From an uncultured Atopobiaceae bacterium (GTDB lineage Bacteria; Actinomycetota; Coriobacteriia; Coriobacteriales; Atopobiaceae), in the NCBI GenBank assembly GCA_934792625.1, contig CAKVON010000023.1, positions 1-8,834 on the forward strand: DNA of 8,834 bases, in the 5' to 3' direction. A program made the position numbers and the translations under genes. The notes beneath the pieces were generated by a model. It was not told where the DNA came from. It saw nothing but the letters and a program-made list of their open reading frames with translations, and made no database searches. The first letter of the stretch is position 1, and every line of letters starts with the position of its first letter. Shown one piece after another: positions 1 through 8,039 of the stretch.

Positions 1-367
1 CCTCGGGGGCCTTGATGTAGCCGTAGTGGATGTTGAAGCCGTGGGCGAAGGCGAGGGTGTCGCCGGCCTTCAGGTGGTCCTTGACGTGCTCCTCGTAGAC
101 CTTGGGCTGGGTCTCGTCGGGCGTCAGGATCATGATGACGTCGGCCTCCTCGGCCGCGGTATCCATGTCGACGACCTTGAGGCCGGCCTCGCGGGCCTTC
201 TCGGCGGACTTGCTGCCCTCGCGCAGGCCGACGCGAACGTCGCAACCCGAGTCCATGAGGTTCAGCGCGTGGGCGTGACCCTGCGAGCCATAGCCGATGA
301 TGGCGATCTTCTTGCCCTGGATGACCTCGGGCTTGCAGTCGTTCTCGTAGTAGATGGTGACGGCCAT
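1..367 (-). CDS. ilvC: ketol-acid reductoisomerase, N-terminal part (cut by window edge)
   Basis: Acetohydroxyacid isomeroreductase, third enzyme in this operon's pathway, converts 2-acetolactate or 2-aceto-2-hydroxybutanoate to the dihydroxy acid using NADPH and Mg2+. Only the first 122 codons are visible; the gene runs off the left edge with no stop. Read directly: a Rossmann dinucleotide motif [13 protein letters not shown] at residues 25-37, the cofactor-specificity loop GLREGSKS at 47-54, [10 protein letters not shown] at about 76-85, and AHGFNI at 108-113, whose His is an active-site residue in the family. The Arg and Ser residues in the loop are the pattern of NADPH-preferring class I enzymes. 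The ATG at 367 is preceded by GAAGGGAAG about six bases upstream. The 71-bp gap to ilvN holds only a weak bulged hairpin near 390-413, so cotranscription with ilvN is likely. Identity is certain; the C-terminal domain cannot be checked. Confidence 0.97.
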   Translation of the reverse strand, partial: MAVTIYYENDCKPEVIQGKKIAIIGYGSQGHAHALNLMDSGCDVRVGLREGSKSAEKAREAGLKVVDMDTAAEEADVIMILTPDETQPKVYEEHVKDHLKAGDTLAFAHGFNIHYGYIKAPE

Positions 368-438
368 GCTGACTTCCCTTCGTTGACGTGCGTTTGCTTG
401 CGTATCAAACCGCTGCTTGCGGGTGGTACCTCGTTGCC

Positions 439-917
439 CTAGGCCTCGTGGCCCCTCGACATGGCGATCTTGCCGGTGCGCGTGAGCTGGCGGATGCCGT
501 AGGCGCGCAGCAGGTCCTCCAGTGCGTCGAGCTTGTTGGCGTCGCCGGTGGCCTCGACGGTGAGCGTGGCCCTGCCGACGTCGACGACCTTGGCGCGGAA
601 CAGGTTGGCGATTTCGATGACCTCGTGCCTGCGCTCGGGGGAGGACTGCACCTTGATCAGGACGAGCTCGCGCTCGACGACGTCGGTGTCGGTGTAGTCC
701 GAGATCTTGTAGACACTCACGAGCTTGTGGAGCTGCTTGGTGATCTGCTCGAAGCCGACCTTGTCGGCGTCGACGATGATCGTCATGCGGGAGAGGGTCT
801 CGTCCTCGGTGGGTGCGACCGAGAGCGACTCGATGTTGAAGCCGCGGCGGCTGATCATGCCGGTGACGCGCGAGAGCACGCCGCTCTTGTTCTCGACGAG
901 GACCGAGAGGATGTGCT

Positions 918-921
<4 letters not shown>
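439..921 (-). CDS. ilvN: acetolactate synthase small (regulatory) subunit
   Basis: Regulatory subunit of acetohydroxyacid synthase; it binds IlvB, raises its activity and confers feedback inhibition by valine. At 160 aa it has the usual length of the short small-subunit class. Residues 3-75 form an ACT domain ([16 protein letters not shown], then [16 protein letters not shown]). Residues about 84-157 are the C-terminal small-subunit domain (ERELVLIKV, then [16 protein letters not shown]), ending in the typical MSRG. G14, S17 and N29, positions where changes in E. coli IlvH relieve valine inhibition, are all conserved, so valine sensitivity is inferred. The ATG at 921 overlaps the ilvB stop as ATGA, and GAAGGGAGG lies about nine bases upstream, so the two subunits are probably translationally coupled. 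The symbol ilvN rather than ilvH is chosen from the ilvB-ilvN-ilvC order. Confidence 0.97.
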
Positions 922-2782
<1,861 letters not shown>

Positions 2783-2786
<4 letters not shown>

Positions 2787-4447
2787 GACAGGTAAGCCCC
2801 CTTGTCTGCGCTGGTCACGAGCTTGGCGTAACGGGACAGGACGCCGCTGGCGTACTTGGGCGCGGGAGGCTCCCACGCCGCGCGGCGCTCGGCGAGCTCG
2901 GCGTCGGGAACCTCGAGCTCGAGGGTGCCGGCGTCGATGTCGATGCTGATGGTGTCGCCCTCGCGGACGAGCGCGATGGGGCCGCCGGCCGCGGCCTCGG
3001 GGCTCACGTGGCCGATGGCCGGGCCCTTGGTGGCTCCCGAGAAGCGCCCGTCGGTGATGAGGGCGACGGACTTGTCGAGGCCCATGCCGCAGATGGCCGA
3101 GGTCGGCGTGAGCATCTCGCGCATGCCGGGGCCGCCTGCCGGGCCCTCGTAGCGGATGACGACGACGTCGCCGGGCACGATCTTGCCGCCGAAGATGGCC
3201 TCGCAGGCCGCCTCCTCGCTCTCGAAGACGCGTGCGGGCCCGCGGTGGCGGCGCATGTCGGGCGCGACGGCGCTCTTCTTGACGACGCCGCAGTCGGGTG
3301 CGAGGTTGCCGCGCATGACCTTGAGGCCGCCGTCGGGGGAGTAGGCCTCGCCCACGCGGCGGACGACCTCGCCGTCGGCCTCGGGGCACCTCTCGACCCA
3401 CTCGGCCATCGTGCCGTGGCAGGTGACGGCCTCCATGTCCAGGTGGCCGGTGCGGCCGAGCTCGCCGATGATGGCGGAGACGCCGCCCACGGCGTTGAGG
3501 TCCTCGATGTGCAGGGGACCCGCCGGCGCGATGCGGACGATGTTGGGCGTGGCGGCCGAGACGTCGTCCCAGTCCTGCATGGTCACCGGGCAGCCGGCGG
3601 CCTGGGCGATCGCGGTCAGGTGCAGCATGGTGTTGGTGGAGCCGCCGAAGGCCATGTCCAGCGTCATGCCGTTGCGAATGGAGCGCGCGTTGACGATGTC
3701 GAGCGCGCGAACGTCCTTCTCGAGCAGCTCCATCACCTTCATGCCCGCGCGCTTGGCCAGGCGGATGCGCTCGGAGTAGACGGCGGGCACGGTGCCGTTG
3801 CCAGGAAGGGCCAGGCCCAGCGCCTCGGCCAGGCAGCAGATGGAGTTGGCCGTGAACATTCCCGAGCAGCTGCCGCAGGTGGGGCACGCCGTGTTCTCGA
3901 GCCACGCGCACTCCTCTGGCGTCATGGTGCCGGCGGTGACCTGGCCCACGGCGTCGAACAGGCTGTTGAGGTCGGTCTGCTCGCCGTTGCGGCCGCGACC
4001 GGCGAGCATGGGGCCGCCGGACACGAGCACGGTGGGGATGTTGAGGCGGCATGCGGCGATCAGCATGCCGGGGACGATCTTGTCGCAGCTGGGGATGAGG
4101 ACCATCGCGTCGAACTGGTGGCCCTGGACCACGCACTCGACGGAGTCGGCGATGACCTCGCGGCTGGTGAGCGAGAAGTGCATGCCCTCGTGGTTCATGG
4201 CGATGCCGTCGCACACGCCGATGGTGTTGACCTGCATCGGCGTGCCGCCGGCCATGCGCACGCCCGCCTTGACGGCGTCGGCGATCTGCTGGAGGTGGAT
4301 GTGGCCGGGGATGACCTCGTTCTGGGCGGAGACGACGGCCACGAGCGGGCGGTCCATCTCCTCGTCGGTAAGTCCGTCGGCCTTGAGCAGGCTGCGGTGT
4401 GGGGCACGAGCCAGTCCCCGCTTGATGGCATCGCTGCGAAGCTGCAT
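2783..4447 (-). CDS. ilvD: dihydroxy-acid dehydratase
   Basis: Iron-sulfur, Mg-dependent dehydratase that turns 2,3-dihydroxyisovalerate and 2,3-dihydroxy-3-methylvalerate into the 2-oxo acids of valine and isoleucine synthesis. Its 554 aa are within the normal family range. Metal and cluster motifs are visible: GVCDGIAM with Asp80, [10 protein letters not shown] with Cys121, Asp122 and Lys123, and [15 protein letters not shown] with Cys194. Near the C-terminus is [10 protein letters not shown], whose Ser470 aligns with the proposed catalytic base. [10 protein letters not shown] at 43-52 has Gly48 where [2Fe-2S] homologues show Cys (the TPCN pattern), so the cluster may be of the oxygen-labile E. 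coli kind; this is inference. The ATG at 4447 follows GAAGGAAG by about nine bases. It is the first gene of the ilvDBNC unit and follows a long structured leader. Confidence 0.97.
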
Positions 4448-4465
4448 GTTGTCTCGCTTCCTTCT

Positions 4466-4725
4466 CGGAACTCTCGGTTTCCGTCGCGCCCGCCGGGCGC
4501 CTGAGGTCTGCGAGGTCCGAGGGGCGAGGTCGCGTGCCCCCTGCGATGCCCTGTGACGGCGGGTCCGCCGGCCCCTGGTCGACCCGTGACCGGCGCGGTG
4601 GTGTCCCGCGCGGTCGCGTGCCAAGCCAAGAGCTGCTCGAGGGAGTTTCGGGGCCGTCCGACGCGGGTTCTCAGCAACCCCGCTCGCTGTGGGACGGATT
4701 GGGCCCGTACTCGCCCTGTCCTCGC
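4466..4725 (-). promoter_or_regulatory. structured 5' leader of ilvD
   Basis: This is the non-coding stretch that would form most of the ilvD mRNA leader if transcription starts near 4735. Hairpins that can be written by eye on the minus strand are: 4663-4683 (7 bp, one bulge); 4588-4615 (10 bp with one bulged C, 7-nt loop); 4557-4570 (5 bp, 4-nt loop); 4486-4500 (GCGCCC/GGGCGC, 3-nt loop); and 4466-4483 (CGGAA/TTCCG), whose outer edge meets the Shine-Dalgarno sequence. None is followed by a U-run, so I see no classical attenuator terminator. I found no T-box core (UGGNACCGCG) and no short ORF rich in Ile, Val or Leu codons that ends before ilvD. In DNA this GC-rich some hairpins are expected by chance, so a regulatory role is only a proposal. 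Confidence 0.35.
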
Positions 4726-4744
4726 ATTTCTCAGTGCGAGAAAT
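4726..4744. promoter_or_regulatory. 7-5-7 dyad, candidate operator of ilvDBNC
   Basis: A perfect inverted repeat ATTTCTC-N5-GAGAAAT stands in an AT-rich island within otherwise GC-rich sequence. Three of its bases lie inside the proposed -10 box at 4742-4747, and the rest covers the expected start of transcription. Both the shape and the position are those of a repressor-binding site. As RNA it can also form a 7-bp hairpin, or an alternative one at 4721-4740 (CTCGCA/TGCGAG). The regulator is unknown; no regulator gene is in the window. Confidence 0.5.
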
Positions 4745-4769
4745 ATACAGAAGATTGCCACCCTGTCCG
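4742..4769 (-). promoter_or_regulatory. candidate promoter of ilvDBNC
   Basis: On the minus strand, CGGACA (4764-4769, four of six matches to the -35 consensus) is followed after 16 bases by TATATT (4742-4747, five of six matches to the -10 consensus). Transcription would start near 4735, leaving a leader of about 290 nt before ilvD. The -35 box lies within the 3' part of the hairpin that follows ilvA. Prediction by consensus matching only. Confidence 0.4.
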
Positions 4770-4792
4770 ACGTCTTCTAACAGGATGGCAAT
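4754..4792 (-). terminator. hairpin after ilvA, candidate terminator
   Basis: On the minus strand, 13 bases pair with 13 bases across a 13-nt loop (arms 4780-4792 and 4754-4766), with a single U-G wobble that would be an A-C mismatch in plus-strand RNA. It therefore fits best as an RNA structure of the ilvA transcript, starting 38 nt after the ilvA stop. The tail UCUUCUGUAUAUUU is U-rich but interrupted. It may end ilvA transcription, possibly imperfectly, and it overlaps the ilvD promoter candidate. Confidence 0.5.
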
Positions 4793-4829
4793 ACAAGGCT
4801 AATACCTATGCGTCTCGTGACAGCTGCGC

Positions 4830-6050
4830 CTACAGCACGGTCTGGACCAGGCGGGGTTCGAAGCCGGCGGCGCGCAGGGCCTCGACGATCTGGGTCTTGT
4901 GGTCCTCGCCGTAGGCCTCGATCGTCACGCGCAGCTCGACGGCGGCGTTGCGGTTGGTGGTCACGAACTGGTTGTGGTCGAGCTTGATGACGTTGCCGTT
5001 CTGCTCGGCGATGGCGCCCGCGACCTTGAGCAGCATTCCGGGGCGGTCGGGCAGCATGGTCGAGACGGTGAAGATGCGGCCGCGCTGGATCAGGCCGTGC
5101 TGCACCACGCTGGCCATGGTGATGACGTCCATGTTGCCGCCGGACAGGATGCTCACCACGCGCTGGTTGGTCGCCGGCAGGTGCCTGAGCGCCGCGACGG
5201 TGAGAAGGCCGGAGTTCTCGACGACCATCTTGTGGTTCTCGACCATGTCGAGGAAGCAACCGATGAGCTCGTCGTCGGGCACCGTGATGACGTCGTCGAG
5301 GTTGGACTGCAGGTACGGGAAGACCTTGTCGCCCACCTCGAGCACGGCGGTGCCGTCGGCGATGGTGTTGGCGCCGTCGAGCTTGGTGGGGTGCCCGGCC
5401 TCCAGGGCACGCGTGAGGCTGGGCGCGCCCTCGGGCTCGACGCCGATGACGCGGATCTTGGGGTTGTACAGCTTGGCGAAGGTCGAGACGCCGCAGGCCA
5501 GACCGCCGCCGCCGACCGGGACCAGGATGGTGTCGACCAGCGGCAGCTCCTGGATGACCTCCATGGCGATGGTGCCCTGGCCGGTCGCCACGGTCTCGTC
5601 GTTGAAGGGAGGGATGTAGGTCAGCTCGTCCTTCTCGGCAAGCTCGATGGCGTGGGCCTGGGCCTCGTCGAACACGTCGCCGTGCAGGACGACCTCGGCG
5701 CCGTAGCCCTTGGTGCGCTCGACCTTGATGAGCGGGGTGGTGGTGGGCATCACCACGACGGAGCGGGCGCCGGCGTGCGTGGCGGCGTAGGCCACGCCCT
5801 GCGCGTGGTTGCCGGCGCTGGCGGTGATGACGCCGCGACCGAGCTCCTCCTGCGTGAGCTTGGAGATCTTGTAGTAGGCGCCGCGCAACTTGTAGGCGCC
5901 GGTGCGCTGCATGTTCTCGGGCTTGAGCCACACGCGGTTGCCGCACTGGGCGGACAGGTAGGGGCTCTCGACCAGCTTGGTCTCCTGGGTGACCTCTCGG
6001 ACCTTGAGCGAGGCCTCCTCGAAGGCCTCGAGCGTCAGCATGTCGGGCAT
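4830..6050 (-). CDS. ilvA: threonine ammonia-lyase, medium form with C-terminal ACT domain
   Basis: PLP enzyme that deaminates threonine to 2-oxobutanoate and ammonia, the entry step to isoleucine. Residues 1-320 form the type II PLP fold: TGAYKLRGA with the Schiff-base Lys54, ASAGNHAQGVA at 77-87, the phosphate-binding GGGGL at 180-184, and LSGGNMD at 302-308. Residues about 326-402 form one ACT domain (FTVSTMLPDRPGMLLKVAG). At 406 aa it is shorter than E. coli IlvA (514 aa, two ACT-like domains) and longer than ACT-less catabolic enzymes. Effector response cannot be read from this alone; its place upstream of ilvDBNC argues for a biosynthetic role. The ATG at 6050 has GAGGGAG about seven bases upstream; a second ATG at 6041 is less well placed. 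The 380-bp gap and hairpin suggest transcription partly separate from ilvD. Confidence 0.95.
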   Translation of the reverse strand: MPDMLTLEAFEEASLKVREVTQETKLVESPYLSAQCGNRVWLKPENMQRTGAYKLRGAYYKISKLTQEELGRGVITASAGNHAQGVAYAATHAGARSVVVMPTTTPLIKVERTKGYGAEVVLHGDVFDEAQAHAIELAEKDELTYIPPFNDETVATGQGTIAMEVIQELPLVDTILVPVGGGGLACGVSTFAKLYNPKIRVIGVEPEGAPSLTRALEAGHPTKLDGANTIADGTAVLEVGDKVFPYLQSNLDDVITVPDDELIGCFLDMVENHKMVVENSGLLTVAALRHLPATNQRVVSILSGGNMDVITMASVVQHGLIQRGRIFTVSTMLPDRPGMLLKVAGAIAEQNGNVIKLDHNQFVTTNRNAAVELRVTIEAYGEDHKTQIVEALRAAGFEPRLVQTVL

Positions 6051-6090
6051 GGCGTTGCTCCCTCGCGTCGTGTCGCGGCTCGCGCCGCCG

Positions 6091-6119
6091 TTTTGCGTAT
6101 GCCGGATTTTGCATATAGT
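6091..6119. promoter_or_regulatory. divergent ilvA/ABC regulatory region with repeat
   Basis: The 140-bp gap between the divergent starts of ilvA and the ABC gene contains one AT-rich patch. In it TTTTGCGTAT (6091-6100) is repeated 16 bases on as TTTTGCATAT (6107-6116), with one difference. The same patch also reads as an inverted repeat TATGC-N8-GCATA. TATAGT at 6114-6119 resembles a -10 box for the plus-strand gene, but no good -35 was found for either direction. A 12-bp GC palindrome at 6133-6144 adjoins it. Confidence 0.35.
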
Positions 6120-6190
6120 AGAGCAATTCTCGCGCCGCGCGGCGAAACGTAACTGACCGCGTCGGGCGCGACGCAGCGAAGGGGGATACC

Positions 6191-6991
6191 GTGACCGCAC
6201 CGCTCTTCTCGATACGCGACGCCGACGTCGTCCGTGCCGGGCGCACCATCCTGCACGTGGGGGAGTTCGACCTGGCCGAGGGCGAGCACGTCGCCCTGCT
6301 GGGTCCCAACGGCGCGGGCAAGTCCACGTTCATCCAGCTGCTCACGCGCGAGGTGCTGCCCGTCTACAGGGAGGAGCCGCCCGTCCGGTTCCGCGGCCAG
6401 GCGCGCCCGCACCTCGAGGACATCCACCGCGCGCTGGGAATCGTCAGCTCCACCATGCACGACCGGGTGCGCGTTCACCTGCCCGCGGACCAGGTCGTGG
6501 TCGGCGGCATCTTCGGGACGCTGGGGTTGCCCATGCGCCGCGAGGTCACCGACGCGCACCGTGCCGCCGCGCTCGACGCCATGGGACGCCTGGGCATCGC
6601 CAGCCTGGCGGGCCGCGACATCATGACGCTGTCCACCGGTCAGGCCAGGAGGGTGCTGGTCGCCCGCGAGCTGGTTCGCGACCCGCGCGTGCTGGTGTTC
6701 GACGAGCCGTGCACCGGCCTCGACCCACAGGGCATGTACCAGCTGCGCGAGACCATGCGCACGCTGGCCGCCGAGGGCCGCTCCATCATCCTGGTGACGC
6801 ACTACCCCGAGGACATCATCCCCGCCATCGACCGCGTCCTGCTGATCAAGGACGCGCGCGTCTTTGCCGACGGACCGAAGGACGAGCTGCTGAGAAGTGC
6901 CGTCATGAGCGACCTGTTCGACGTTCCGCTGAGGGTCGACCAACACGACGGCTGGTACGCGCTCGCGGGCGACCATTCGGACCGGGACTGA
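6191..6991 (+). CDS. stand-alone ABC ATPase, ModF/YlmA-like
   Basis: Cytoplasmic nucleotide-binding protein of 266 aa with a single ABC domain. Motifs in order: Walker A GPNGAGKST at 38-46, signature LSTGQ at 147-151 (Thr in place of the first Gly), Walker B RVLVFDE at 166-172 followed by the D-loop GLD, and the switch His204 in LVTH. The GIVSSTMHDR segment at 83-92 and the spacing resemble the COG1119 family (ModF, YlmA, PhrA-like). No clear Q-loop glutamine is seen there. It starts with GTG at 6191, preceded by GAAGGGGGG about five to seven bases upstream. No membrane permease or substrate-binding gene is adjacent and both neighbours are on the other strand, so it seems to be transcribed alone. 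Members of this family often lack a linked permease. The substrate is unknown; molybdate handling should not be assumed. Confidence 0.85.
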   Translation: MTAPLFSIRDADVVRAGRTILHVGEFDLAEGEHVALLGPNGAGKSTFIQLLTREVLPVYREEPPVRFRGQARPHLEDIHRALGIVSSTMHDRVRVHLPADQVVVGGIFGTLGLPMRREVTDAHRAAALDAMGRLGIASLAGRDIMTLSTGQARRVLVARELVRDPRVLVFDEPCTGLDPQGMYQLRETMRTLAAEGRSIILVTHYPEDIIPAIDRVLLIKDARVFADGPKDELLRSAVMSDLFDVPLRVDQHDGWYALAGDHSDRD

Positions 6992-7003
6992 TTCGGGCTG
7001 GGG

Positions 7004-7040
7004 CCATGCCCCCGGCCGCAGGTCGTGGCCGGAGGCATGG
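7004..7040. terminator. intergenic hairpin between convergent genes
   Basis: A 14-bp stem (7004-7017 with 7027-7040) and a 9-nt loop occupy the 61-bp space between the stop codons of the ABC ATPase and the hydrolase. The one imperfect position is a U-G wobble in minus-strand RNA but an A-C mismatch in plus-strand RNA, so it is more stable in the hydrolase transcript. There is no U-run on either side. Location suggests a shared transcription end; intrinsic termination is uncertain. Confidence 0.55.
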
Positions 7041-7052
7041 GCTACGGCGTCG

Positions 7053-7877
7053 TTAGATGCGGTTCTCGATCCAGCGGATGTAGTCGCCGATGACCTCGTC
7101 GCGGCACCACTCGTTGACGACCTCGTGGAAGCAGCCGCCGTAGATCTTCATCTGCTTGTCGGTTGAGGCGACGGTCTCGAACATCTCGACTGTGTCGGCG
7201 TACGAGATCAGCCCGTCCTTCTCGCCATGCGTCAGAAGACACGGGTAGGCGAAGCGCGACTTGACGCCGGGGGCGTCGGGGGTGCCGGTGAACCACTTGA
7301 CGCCGTCCTTCATGGCATAGGCGATGCCTGCGGCGAACGACATGCGGTTGAGCGGGTCCTTCACGTACCAGTCGCGGACCTCCCTGACCGAGCACACGCC
7401 GTCGCCAAGCTCGTTGGGAAGCTGCGCGTGAGGGTCGAGGCCGTCCGGGACCGCGTCGAGGAAGCCCGCCTTGTCGGCGGTGAGGCCGCCGTTGCAGATG
7501 ATTCCGCGCAGGGGCTTGTCGGGATACTTGACGCCGTACAGCGCCACGGTGAACCCGCCCATGCTGTGTCCGAACATGAAGACGGGAAGGCCCGGGTTCT
7601 CGGCGATGGCAAGTTCGACGATGGTGTTGGTGTCGTCCAGGATCTCGTTGAAGTCTCCCAGGTAGGCGCATTCGCCCTCCGACTTGCCGTGGCCACGGTG
7701 GTCGAAGCGATACGTGCCGATACCCGCCTCGTGCAGCTTTTGCGCCATGTAGCCGTAGCGACCTTGGTGCTCGCACAGGCCGTGGACGATCACGCATACC
7801 GCGCGGGTGTCGGCTGCGACCTCGGGATTGAGATAGAGTCTGGTTCCGTCGAACGAGGTGACAAAGCGGTCGGACAT
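7053..7877 (-). CDS. alpha/beta hydrolase, monoacylglycerol-lipase-like (serine aminopeptidase S33 family)
   Basis: Soluble serine hydrolase of 274 aa, with no signal peptide or membrane segment. Motifs: oxyanion-hole region HGLCEHQGRYG at 32-42, FDHRGHGKSEG at 58-68, nucleophile elbow GHSMGG at 103-108 with Ser105, Asp221 in HGEKDGLISY, and His251 in GCFHEVVNEW. These give a full catalytic triad in the order and spacing of the family. The HGxxEHxGRY and RGHGxS signatures are those of lysophospholipase or monoacylglycerol-lipase-like proteins (Hydrolase_4). A cap of about 60 residues lies at 135-205. The likely substrate is a small lipid ester or similar acyl compound, but this cannot be fixed from sequence. 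The ATG at 7877 has AAGGGGG five bases upstream. It lies 162 bp downstream of def on the same strand and is probably a separate unit. Confidence 0.9.
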   Translation of the reverse strand: MSDRFVTSFDGTRLYLNPEVAADTRAVCVIVHGLCEHQGRYGYMAQKLHEAGIGTYRFDHRGHGKSEGECAYLGDFNEILDDTNTIVELAIAENPGLPVFMFGHSMGGFTVALYGVKYPDKPLRGIICNGGLTADKAGFLDAVPDGLDPHAQLPNELGDGVCSVREVRDWYVKDPLNRMSFAAGIAYAMKDGVKWFTGTPDAPGVKSRFAYPCLLTHGEKDGLISYADTVEMFETVASTDKQMKIYGGCFHEVVNEWCRDEVIGDYIRWIENRI

Positions 7878-8039
7878 GGGAGCCCCCTTCGCTTGTGGCG
7901 CGCGCCCGTGCGCACGCCCTTGGAAGGTTCGTATCCCGGGGAGGGAGGCTTCTGTCCCGCGATGCGTTGCGCATCGCCCAGCGGCAGCTGCATACGAGAT
8001 CGCTCGCCAACGCCTGTCCGGCAGGGCTGTCGCGGCCCG
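7878..8039. other. def-hydrolase intergenic gap with palindromes
   Basis: This 162-bp gap has no ORF of interest. It contains a perfect 8-bp hairpin with a 3-nt loop at 7959-7977 (GCGATGCG/CGCATCGC), which lies downstream of def and might help end its transcript, though no U-run follows. A weaker bulged stem sits at 8015-8030. Two abutting 10-bp palindromes, GGCGCGCGCC (7897-7906) and CGTGCGCACG (7907-7916), lie about 20-40 bases before the hydrolase start. No convincing promoter for the hydrolase was found. Confidence 0.4.

Noticed and set aside
4681..4735. 18-codon minus-strand ORF (MRGQGEYG...) just after the proposed start site
   Set aside because: No Shine-Dalgarno sequence and no Ile, Val or Leu codon, so there is no reason to see it as a regulatory leader peptide.
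4195..4761. Minus-strand frame starting [12 protein letters not shown] in the ilvD leader, looking like a branched-chain leader peptide
   Set aside because: It overlaps the promoter candidate, has no ribosome binding site, and does not stop before ilvD but runs on into it out of frame, so it cannot act as a classical attenuation peptide.
4595..4770. Possible T-box riboswitch: AGGGTGG near 4758-4764 and ACCGCG near 4594-4599 on the minus strand
   Set aside because: The two halves of the T-box core (AGGGUGGNACCGCG) are about 160 bases apart, and neither has the other half beside it. No stem I or following terminator fits.
4653..4775. Repeated CGTCGGAC near 4653-4662 and 4763-4772 (minus strand)
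   Set aside because: Only about eight or nine bases, GC-rich, and not symmetric; easily a chance repeat in this composition.
6133..6144. 12-bp palindrome CGCCGCGCGGCG
   Set aside because: Made only of C and G in GC-rich DNA and not linked to a promoter element; not reported as its own regulatory site.
7918..7950. GGTTCGTATCCC resembling a tRNA T-arm
   Set aside because: The bases flanking the TTCGTAT loop pair for only two positions, and no acceptor or anticodon stem can be built around it.
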